From positions 1 through 38,279 of the forward strand of contig CAMDGN010000006.1 of NCBI GenBank assembly GCA_945897985.1: 38,279 bases of DNA. The letters are read 5' to 3'. Origin of the DNA: a candidate division WWE3 bacterium. GTDB lineage: Bacteria > Patescibacteriota > WWE3 > UBA101185 > UBA10185. The notes below the pieces were generated by a model. It ran no database searches. It was not told where the DNA came from and was given only the letters and a program-made list of their open reading frames with translations. Both the position numbers and the translations under genes were made by a program. The stretch's first letter is position 1, and each line of letters starts with the position of its first letter. Shown piece by piece: positions 32,006-38,279 of the stretch.

Positions 32006-32011
32006 ATTTTA
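32006..32011 (-). promoter_or_regulatory. -10 box of tyrS, leaderless register
   Basis: TAAAAT on the minus strand is followed by 6 nt (TAAAAA) and the tyrS ATG. The -35 position shows no good match. Confidence 0.45.
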
Positions 32012-32032
32012 CCACTAAGACTAGAATAATGA

Positions 32033-32062
32033 TTTCCAAATAAACCGGCTACTTGGTATACT
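32033..32062 (+). promoter_or_regulatory. Leaderless-type promoter of the PBP gene
   Basis: TTTCCA (32033-32038), an 18-nt spacer and TATACT (32057-32062) are followed by exactly 6 nt (AAATAT) and the GTG start at 32069. The ATG at 32067-32069 is out of frame with the protein. Confidence 0.6.
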
Positions 32063-32068
32063 AAATAT

Positions 32069-34738
32069 GTGAAATTCGATCTTAAGAAGTTCTCAAAAAT
32101 TAAATTTGGCTTTAAAAAAGAACAAGCTAAAGTTAAATCTGTCGGCAATTCTGCTTCTAAATTTGAGCTTTATAACGAAATTATAAGCAAGATGTCTGGC
32201 ATTTTAATTGCAGTCATTGTTGTTATATTTGTGGTTTTTATCTACTATTCCAAGGATCTACCGGATCCAAATAAATTATCCACCAGAGGAAATGAAACCG
32301 GTACAAAGCTTCTTGATAGAAATGGAAATTCCATTTTCGAGTTATATGGAGATAAGAATCGAGTTTTAATCAAGCTTGAAGAGGTTCCTGAGAATATAAT
32401 TAATGCCACAATGTCAGCCGAAGATGCTGAGTTTTACATTCACAGTGGATTCTCGCTTAGAGGTATGGCTAGAGCTGTTAGAAACACAGTAACCGGAGAA
32501 GGTCTTCAAGGAGGTTCCACCTTGACTCAACAAGTTGTTAAGAATTCTCTACTTACCCAGGATCGAACAATTGATCGAAAAATTAAGGAGCTTATCCTTT
32601 CTTTACAAATTGAATCAAAGTATTCAAAATCAGACATTTTGCAAATGTACTTCAATGAAACCCCCTATGGTGGTCAGAATTACGGTATTTACTCGGCTTC
32701 CAAAGCTTATTTCGCTAAGGATCCTAAAGATTTATCCCTATCTGAATCGGCGTATCTTGCCGGCCTTCCTCAAAGACCTTCCTACTACTCCCCGTATTCT
32801 TCGAATAAAGAAGCGGGAATTGGAAGAAGAAACACGGTTTTATACTTAATGAGGACTAACGGGTGGGTTAGTAAAGATGGAAACAGAAATTATATTTCTG
32901 AAGAAGAATACCAAAATGCACTAAATGAAAAACTCAATTTCAAACCTTCCGCCGCAATTTTTAAAGCTCCTCATTTTGTATTTTATGTTAAAGATAAATT
33001 GATGGAGCAATACGGAGAAGACGTTGTTGAGAACGGTGGATTACAAGTTAAAACAACATTAGATCTTGGAATTCAGGAAAATGCTGAAAAAATTATGGGA
33101 CAAGTTCTTGAGAAGGAGAAAGTTTACGGGGTTGGTAACGCTGCTGAAGTTATCTTAGACACTAAAACTGGACAAGTTTTATCCTTGATTGGCTCTAAAA
33201 ATTACTTTGGAAATGCCGAACCTGAAGGATGCGAAACCGCCACTACAGGAGAGAAGGGATGTACCTTTGACCCATACTTTAATGTTGCTGTTGCCAGCAG
33301 GCAGCCTGGTTCTGCCATTAAACCCATCACTTACGCCGGTCTAATAGAAAACGGGTTTTCGCCTGCATTTACTTTCTTAGATGTTCCAACAACTTTTACA
33401 GGAGAAGGGGTTGGTGATAACAAAGCCTATACACCAGTTAATTATGATGGAACCTACAAAGGCCCTGCCTCACTACGAAAATCATTAGGTAACTCTCTTA
33501 ACATTCCCGCTGTTAAAGCCTTAAGTATTTTAGGTTTAGATAAATTTTTAGATTTATCAAAGAAGATGGGTATTACAACTTTTCAGGATAAAACACGATT
33601 TGGTTTATCCCTAACTCTTGGAGGTGGTGAGACAAAACTTATAGAACTTACTTCTGCTTATACAGTGTTTGGAAATAAAGGAATCTATAACGAACCTGTT
33701 TACATTTTAGAAATTAAAGATTCACAAGGAAATGTTATTTACGCAGCTCCCGATCAAAGAGGCCAGAGAGCCCTTTCTGAAGAAACAGCTTTTATTATTT
33801 CTGATGTTCTAGCTGATGATGGTGCCAGAAGCGCTGTGTTTGGTTTTGGATCACCACTTAAAATTCCAAACCATCAAGTGGCTGTAAAAACAGGTACCAC
33901 AAATAATAAAAGAGATAACTATGCTGTTGGTTACTCCCCTTCTTACACCGTGGGTGTATGGGTTGGAAATTCAAATAACCAACCTCTAAATTCTGCAATT
34001 GCTTCAGGAGTTTCTGGGGCTACTCCAATTTGGTCTGAAACTATGAAGTTCCTACTGAAAGATAAACCTACAACTGGTGGGAATGTTGAGAAATTTAACC
34101 CAACTTCAAACTTAATAAAAATCGAAGTTGACGAGAGATCCGGGTTACTCCCATATAAAGATTTTCCTAAAAGAAGTGAGTGGTTTGTTAAAGGAACCGA
34201 ACCTCAGTCGCCTAGCGAATGGTATAAGACTATAGAATACTGCACTATTGATGGAAGAATTGCCAATGAGGATTGTAAGAACGCTGGAGAAACCAAAACC
34301 AAAACATTTATTGGAATCACTGACTATAGACCAGAGTGGCAAAATTACACAGACGCTTGGTTACAAGAGAATTATGGAAAAGATTCTACTTATTTCCCTC
34401 CTACTATAACCTCAAAGCTATCATTTAACGATGATAAGCCTGAGGATATGGATCCTTATATTAGAATTGTTGCTCCAAAAGAGAATTCAAATGTTCCTGC
34501 CAGTTTCAGAATTTCAACTGAAATCTCATCTTCTGAGAAAATTAAGAAAGTAAGATTCTATTTAGATGGAAGCGAGGTTGGTTCTGATACTTCTTCCCCA
34601 TTTGGTTTTACCTTTAATTTAAATACCAATCAATTTGGTTCCCATAAATTTAAAGCCAAGGCTACTGACGATAATGATAATGAAGGTGAGCACGAAGTTA
34701 CTTTAAATGTAATTTCTGCACTTGAAGAAGACAAATAA
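32069..34738 (+). CDS. Bifunctional penicillin-binding protein (class A, GT51 + transpeptidase)
   Basis: Polymerises and cross-links peptidoglycan outside the membrane. A basic N terminus and one membrane span (about 43-60) precede a GT51 glycosyltransferase with EDAEFYIHSG (118-127) and GGSTLTQQ (148-155). The transpeptidase has all three motifs: S415-x-x-K418 in QPGSAIKP, S476-L-N478 and K607-T-G609 in AVKTGTT. The last 90 residues form an Ig-like domain (IRIVAPKENSNVP, then VRFYLDGSEVG), probably for wall or surface contact. At 889 residues it is a long PBP1a/1c-type protein. The start is GTG, with TATACT 6 nt upstream and no Shine-Dalgarno. The only later gene on its strand is the 158-residue orphan. 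Confidence 0.96.
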   Translation: MKFDLKKFSKIKFGFKKEQAKVKSVGNSASKFELYNEIISKMSGILIAVIVVIFVVFIYYSKDLPDPNKLSTRGNETGTKLLDRNGNSIFELYGDKNRVLIKLEEVPENIINATMSAEDAEFYIHSGFSLRGMARAVRNTVTGEGLQGGSTLTQQVVKNSLLTQDRTIDRKIKELILSLQIESKYSKSDILQMYFNETPYGGQNYGIYSASKAYFAKDPKDLSLSESAYLAGLPQRPSYYSPYSSNKEAGIGRRNTVLYLMRTNGWVSKDGNRNYISEEEYQNALNEKLNFKPSAAIFKAPHFVFYVKDKLMEQYGEDVVENGGLQVKTTLDLGIQENAEKIMGQVLEKEKVYGVGNAAEVILDTKTGQVLSLIGSKNYFGNAEPEGCETATTGEKGCTFDPYFNVAVASRQPGSAIKPITYAGLIENGFSPAFTFLDVPTTFTGEGVGDNKAYTPVNYDGTYKGPASLRKSLGNSLNIPAVKALSILGLDKFLDLSKKMGITTFQDKTRFGLSLTLGGGETKLIELTSAYTVFGNKGIYNEPVYILEIKDSQGNVIYAAPDQRGQRALSEETAFIISDVLADDGARSAVFGFGSPLKIPNHQVAVKTGTTNNKRDNYAVGYSPSYTVGVWVGNSNNQPLNSAIASGVSGATPIWSETMKFLLKDKPTTGGNVEKFNPTSNLIKIEVDERSGLLPYKDFPKRSEWFVKGTEPQSPSEWYKTIEYCTIDGRIANEDCKNAGETKTKTFIGITDYRPEWQNYTDAWLQENYGKDSTYFPPTITSKLSFNDDKPEDMDPYIRIVAPKENSNVPASFRISTEISSSEKIKKVRFYLDGSEVGSDTSSPFGFTFNLNTNQFGSHKFKAKATDDNDNEGEHEVTLNVISALEEDK

Positions 34739-34803
34739 TTCAATCTTTTTAAATTTTTATAAATTATAATATTTTTGGAAATAGACGTTTAGAAAATAGA
34801 TCT

Positions 34804-36678
34804 CTAGGAGATAAAAGTTACATTAAACCTCTTTGAGGTATTACCCATTATTTCTTCTCTAATTTTCTTAGATTCATTGGGATAAGCTGTGTAAAATCTA
34901 AAGGTTACTTTTCTATTTGATCCATCAATAAACTCACCCAGAAACTCTATTTTAGCAACCAGTGGTGATACGTTTTTTGCATATTCAATAATTTCCCCAT
35001 TTTGAGAATCAATATGAGAAACAAAAGTTAGATCTTCTTTTGATAGATTTTCAAATTCTGTAACCACGTATGATTTAAACGAAGTTAACTTGATTAAATC
35101 ATTTATTTTCAATTCAGCAAAATTGCCATTAAAGTATCCAAGCTCTCTTTCATTTGAAAATATTGAGATATGTTTGGAGGATGTTTTCAACACAAAAGCG
35201 ATGTTTAAATTGGACAATATTAAGTCGATAACTCTTCTAATATATTCACTGTTTTTTTGATTGTCTCCCGATTCATACATTATTCCTACAACTTTTTCTT
35301 CAATTAAATTTTCACCCTCTTTGGAGTAAACATTTCCAATCTCGAAGATCTTAATTTCAGATTTCCCATGTTTTGAGTAACTTTTTAAAACATTCTGAAG
35401 CGTTTCTTTGATAGAAAGTCTTAATGAATCCTTTTCACTGTTTACTGAATTTAAAAATGCTATCCTTGATTCTACTCCGTCGAATTTAACAATTGGATCG
35501 GTAATATGTTCATGAAAGCCGCTTGAGATAAGTAAATCTGTAATTTTTGCCTCAAATTTAAGAGTTGCTGGGGTGATATCGGTGGGTGGGTAGTTGTTGA
35601 TTGGCTGAGGTTTAATTTTTGAATATCCATAAATTCTGATTACATCAGCAACTAAATCATCCTCAACTTCTACGTCCGTTCTAAAAAAAGGAACTTGGAC
35701 TTTTATTTTATTATCTTTATTTTCTATAATTTCGTATTCTAGTGCCTCAAGGATTTTTTCAGCTTGATCAAAATAATAATTTTCACCGGAAATCAAATCT
35801 AGTCTCTCTTTGTGTAGGGTCATAATTCTCGGATGGTACTTTTCTTTTTCAAAGTCATCGTTTTCAAATGCCTCTCCGCCACAATGTTCTAAAATTAAAT
35901 CTGTTGCTCTAATTATGGCCAAATCTACTAACTCAGGAGATAAGAATTTCTCAGATCTAAGCACAGTTTCATTTCTAATCCCAACCTCTCTTGAGGTTCT
36001 TCTAATGCTTGCTTGATCATAATTACCTGAGTCTAGGATGATATTAGTTGTATTTTCAGTAACTCCGGTTCTAAGTCCACCAACGATTCCTCCGATGCAG
36101 ATTGGATTTCCATTTTCTGATAAAACTAAAGTACCTTCTTTAAGTTTCATTAAAGAGCTATCTAAGGTTTGGATAGTTTCATTTTCGGCAGTTTCACGAA
36201 GCACAATTTCTTTTTTCTCAAATTTATCAATATCCTGGGCATGAAGCGGTTGTCCCATTTCCACCATCACATAGTTTGTAATATCAACAATATTGTTGAT
36301 TACAGGAAGTCCGTAGGCCGCAAGTCTATCCTGGATGAATTTGGGACTCTCCCCTACTTTTACATCTTTAATGACTCTGGTTCTGAACCTATTAACTTTA
36401 TCTGATTTGATATGAATAAATAATTCTTCTGTTTTTTTCAATTTTTGAGAAATAAGTTTGGGAAAATGTAATTTTAAATCTTCAAATGCAGCTATGTCTC
36501 TAGCACAGCCGATAATTGAAAGCCAATCAGCTCGGTCCATTCTATGTTCTAGGTCTAATACTTCCCCATAGATTGGTTTATCAAGCATTAGCCCAATTTC
36601 TGTGAAAGCTTTAGCTAACTCTTTTGGAGATTTTGAGGTATGGATATAATCTTTTAACCAAACTAAGGGTATTATCAT
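34804..36678 (-). CDS. pheT: Phenylalanyl-tRNA synthetase beta subunit lacking the EMAP (tRNA-binding) domain
   Basis: The beta subunit of the (alpha-beta)2 PheRS. The start (IIPLVWLKDYI) continues after about 32 residues straight into the segment VLDLEHRMDRADWLSIIGCA, which in standard PheT follows the EMAP-like B2 domain. That domain (about 120 residues) is therefore missing, while the B3/B4 editing region (INNIVDITNYVMVEMGQPLHA), B5 (SGENYYFDQAEKILEAL), the catalytic-like core and a C-terminal FDX-ACB domain remain. This explains the 624-residue length against about 795 in E. coli. The ATG overlaps the pheS stop (ATGA). The 65-nt convergent gap to the PBP gene is plain A+T-rich sequence without a clear terminator. 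Confidence 0.95.
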   Translation of the reverse strand: MIIPLVWLKDYIHTSKSPKELAKAFTEIGLMLDKPIYGEVLDLEHRMDRADWLSIIGCARDIAAFEDLKLHFPKLISQKLKKTEELFIHIKSDKVNRFRTRVIKDVKVGESPKFIQDRLAAYGLPVINNIVDITNYVMVEMGQPLHAQDIDKFEKKEIVLRETAENETIQTLDSSLMKLKEGTLVLSENGNPICIGGIVGGLRTGVTENTTNIILDSGNYDQASIRRTSREVGIRNETVLRSEKFLSPELVDLAIIRATDLILEHCGGEAFENDDFEKEKYHPRIMTLHKERLDLISGENYYFDQAEKILEALEYEIIENKDNKIKVQVPFFRTDVEVEDDLVADVIRIYGYSKIKPQPINNYPPTDITPATLKFEAKITDLLISSGFHEHITDPIVKFDGVESRIAFLNSVNSEKDSLRLSIKETLQNVLKSYSKHGKSEIKIFEIGNVYSKEGENLIEEKVVGIMYESGDNQKNSEYIRRVIDLILSNLNIAFVLKTSSKHISIFSNERELGYFNGNFAELKINDLIKLTSFKSYVVTEFENLSKEDLTFVSHIDSQNGEIIEYAKNVSPLVAKIEFLGEFIDGSNRKVTFRFYTAYPNESKKIREEIMGNTSKRFNVTFIS

Positions 36679-37652
36679 TTGTAAATTATTCCTCCACCGT
36701 ATAATTTTCTGATATCGTCAATTTTATATCTTTGCATAACTAGCCTATCAAGACCCATTCCAAAAGCAAAACCAGTATAAACCTCCGGATCTATACCACA
36801 CATTTTTAGTGTGTTGTAATGAATCATCCCTGACCCTAGAACTTCAATGTACCCTCTATATTTACATACTGAACAGCCCTCACCTCTGCAGAATCTACAT
36901 TGAATATCGGTTCCAAGGCCTGGAGAAACTTCTGGATAGTATTTATATCTAAATCTTAATACAACATCGTCTCCAAATAAATGATGATGAAAATCGGTTA
37001 GTGTTTGAATTAAGTTTTTAATTGTAATTCCTTTATCTACAACCACGCCCTGGTATTGATAAAAGAATGAAGAGTTGGTTGCGGTTAAGGTTTCGTTTCT
37101 AAAACATTTGCCTGGAACCACAACTCTGATTGGCGGCTGATTTTCAGTTAGTACTCTAGTTTCAACGCTCGAGGTATGGGTTCTAAGCAGTACTCCTGGG
37201 TTTATATACAAGGAGTCTTGTAAGTCGGTAGCTGGGTGATTCTCCGGAAGGTTTAATTTTCTAAAGTTGTATTCCTCGGTCTCGATTTCTGGTCCTTCAA
37301 CTACGGAAAATCCATAAAATTTGAAGAAGTTATTCATTTCTCTAATTGTTTCGGTTGTCGGATGTAAATATCCCTTTTCCCCTTTGGTAAGTTTGATAGT
37401 TTCATCGATTAGTAGTTTACTTGATTCATCGATTAAATTAATGTTCTCTTCTAGTTCCTTGGAAAGTGAATTGATCTTAGGTCCCCAGACTTTTCTTTCC
37501 TCAATACCTAATCTGGGGATTTCTTTGATTAATCCGGTAATTAGTCCAGTGTTTTTTGAAAAGTATTTTAGATAAATTTCATCTTTACCTAAAATTGATA
37601 CATCTTTTTCAAACAGGTTTCTTATTTCGAGTATTTTTTGATTAATATCCAC
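36675..37652 (-). CDS. pheS: Phenylalanyl-tRNA synthetase alpha subunit
   Basis: The catalytic subunit of class II PheRS. An N-terminal coiled coil (about residues 1-90) precedes the catalytic core: motif 1 region with EGPEIETEEYNF, motif 2 in PGKCFRNETLTATNSSFFYQ and motif 3 in AFGMGLDRLVMQRY. A four-Cys segment, C-x2-C-x4-C-x2-C (CRFCRGEGCSVC), precedes GMIHYNTL and may bind zinc. The length of 325 residues is normal. The start is GTG; TAAAAT ends 7 nt upstream and there is no Shine-Dalgarno. It is co-transcribed with pheT. Confidence 0.97.
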   Translation of the reverse strand: MDINQKILEIRNLFEKDVSILGKDEIYLKYFSKNTGLITGLIKEIPRLGIEERKVWGPKINSLSKELEENINLIDESSKLLIDETIKLTKGEKGYLHPTTETIREMNNFFKFYGFSVVEGPEIETEEYNFRKLNLPENHPATDLQDSLYINPGVLLRTHTSSVETRVLTENQPPIRVVVPGKCFRNETLTATNSSFFYQYQGVVVDKGITIKNLIQTLTDFHHHLFGDDVVLRFRYKYYPEVSPGLGTDIQCRFCRGEGCSVCKYRGYIEVLGSGMIHYNTLKMCGIDPEVYTGFAFGMGLDRLVMQRYKIDDIRKLYGGGIIYK

Positions 37653-37659
37653 TGTATGT

Positions 37660-37665
37660 ATTTTA
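37660..37665 (-). promoter_or_regulatory. -10 box of pheS, leaderless register
   Basis: TAAAAT on the minus strand is followed by 7 nt (ACATACA) and the GTG start of pheS. No consensus -35 is visible. The 81-nt divergent gap also contains the TATAAT of the gene at 37734. Confidence 0.45.
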
Positions 37666-37697
37666 CTAACATTTTCTTGATTTTACTATTATATTGA

Positions 37698-37729
37698 TAT
37701 AATTAGGGGCATTAATATTAAAGGAGAGG
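37698..37729 (+). promoter_or_regulatory. -10 box and strong ribosome-binding site of the 158-residue orphan
   Basis: A perfect TATAAT (37698-37703) is followed by a leader containing AAGGAGAGG (37721-37729), 4 nt before the ATG at 37734. A TTGATT lies 15 nt upstream of the -10, a non-ideal spacing. Confidence 0.55.
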
Positions 37730-37733
37730 TGCT

Positions 37734-38210
37734 ATGAGCTACGACTTTAGTGTCTTCCCAGACGGCTCTAAGATTTCAAACAGTCTCTTAGTGTTGCATC
37801 TCGAGCAAATCTACGACATGCTAGGGACATGGGAAGGTAAGGGCATTTTGTTCTTTTGCACTCACTTAGTTAAGTTTGGTCAAATTCCTAAGGATGCTGG
37901 AAAGCCGGATGTTTCTGAGTACAAAAGAGTTCTTTCTGAAAATGGATTGATGTCCTCCCCTGTGAGGAATAATAAAATTGTTCTTGCAAAGAGTTTTGAG
38001 AGGACACTGATTAGTGTTGATCTTCAGAATAACTTGTATAACAAACTTTATCAAAACATCGTCCAACAAAAGAGGGTTGGTTTTAAGTTAGTTATCAATT
38101 TGAACCAGTACAATTCTCTAACTAACGAGTATCTAGATCCGGTGGAGGCTAAATCGGACGCTGAATTTAATATTTCCCCCAGCATTGTGGCATTTATTAA
38201 TTCATTGTAA
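37734..38210 (+). CDS. Unrecognised 158-residue protein with complete transcription unit
   Basis: I recognise no family. The protein begins MSYDFSVFPDGSKISNSLLV and is probably soluble, with no signal peptide; helical and strand segments alternate. The sequence LHLEQIYDMLGTWEGKGILF and the C-terminal INLNQYNSLTNEYLDPVEAK are good starting points for homologue searches. It has one Cys (FFCTH). Its Shine-Dalgarno AAGGAGAGG is among the strongest in the window, a TATAAT lies upstream, and a 16-bp hairpin with a T-run follows the stop. So it is a well-isolated single-gene unit between pheS and whatever lies beyond the window. The gene is real; the role is unknown. Confidence 0.82.
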   Translation: MSYDFSVFPDGSKISNSLLVLHLEQIYDMLGTWEGKGILFFCTHLVKFGQIPKDAGKPDVSEYKRVLSENGLMSSPVRNNKIVLAKSFERTLISVDLQNNLYNKLYQNIVQQKRVGFKLVINLNQYNSLTNEYLDPVEAKSDAEFNISPSIVAFINSL

Positions 38211-38226
38211 TTTACGAGTCACAAAA

Positions 38227-38270
38227 AAGGCGGATGGAATTTATAAAATTCCATCCGCCTTAACGTTTTT
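38227..38270 (+). terminator. Intrinsic terminator after the 158-residue gene
   Basis: The arms 38227-38242 and 38246-38261 form a 16-bp perfect stem (outer AAGGCGG paired with CCGCCTT) with a 3-nt loop, followed by AACG and TTTTT (38266-38270). This is the most canonical terminator in the window. Confidence 0.85.
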
Positions 38271-38279
38271 AAATCAGCT

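Noticed and set aside
1-38279. UGA read as glycine or tryptophan, as in some CPR or mycoplasma-like codes
   Set aside because: TGA ends gyrB, acpP, pilM, pilN and pheS at family-typical lengths, and no in-frame TGA interrupts any conserved protein.
1-38279. tRNA genes, CRISPR arrays, insertion sequences and phage genes
   Set aside because: All gaps longer than 40 nt were read on both strands. None holds a cloverleaf, spaced direct repeats, or transposase-like residues.

Overview
The window looks like a chromosomal segment of an ultra-small, low-GC bacterium of the Patescibacteria (CPR) type. Signs are the compact gene packing with many 1-4 nt overlaps, a type IV pilus cluster with no outer-membrane parts (no PilP or PilQ), shortened versions of housekeeping enzymes (PheT without its tRNA-binding domain, an IMPDH/GMPR barrel without CBS domains, a 49-residue L32), and an acyl-carrier-protein homologue without the phosphopantetheine serine. 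TGA serves as a stop codon (gyrB, acpP, pilM, pilN, pheS), so this is not a lineage that reads UGA as glycine. The order or class cannot be fixed from this window. There is no tRNA, rRNA, CRISPR array, insertion sequence or phage gene.

Layout. 1-7010 (minus): ppa, gyrA, a DHH phosphoesterase, rnhB, an IMPDH/GMPR barrel, and a large disordered protein that runs off the left edge. 7143-11291 (minus): holB, gyrB, an L,D-transpeptidase and a 63-residue membrane protein closed by a long hairpin. 11324-24964 (plus, with one minus-strand gene inside): the type IV pilus locus, pilB-pilT-pilC-pilin-pilD, then a secreted 843-residue cysteine-rich protein, five prepilin-like proteins and pilM-pilN-pilO. 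24965-28120 (minus): rsmD, then the RNA/ribosome operon rpmF-nusB-acpP-rnc-rpsP-trmD. 28203-31999 (minus): a FAS1-domain protein, and tyrS, a previously easy-to-miss 39-codon membrane ORF, and recG. 32069-34738 (plus): a bifunctional penicillin-binding protein. 34804-37652 (minus): pheS-pheT. 37734-38210 (plus): an unrecognised 158-residue protein with its own promoter, ribosome-binding site and terminator.

How the genes fit together. Gyrase, delta-prime, RecG and RNase HII serve DNA maintenance; TyrRS, PheRS, S16, L32, TrmD, RsmD, RNase III and NusB serve translation and RNA; the PBP and L,D-transpeptidase build the wall; and the pilus locus encodes both motors (PilB extension, PilT retraction), platform, peptidase, pilins and the PilMNO alignment complex. 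The cysteine-rich protein in the minor-pilin operon is the best candidate for a surface or tip adhesin and is the most lineage-specific gene here.

The most interesting cross-cutting signal is regulatory. Many transcription units begin with a -10-like hexamer whose last base lies 6-7 nt before the start codon and have no Shine-Dalgarno sequence, which predicts leaderless mRNAs. The clearest cases also have a -35 box (rpsP, pilT, ppa, the PBP gene). A second set (the FAS1 gene, the 63-residue membrane gene, the 158-residue orphan, the first pilin) has a strong Shine-Dalgarno and a long hairpin at or just after its 3' end. This suggests two styles of expression in one small genome.
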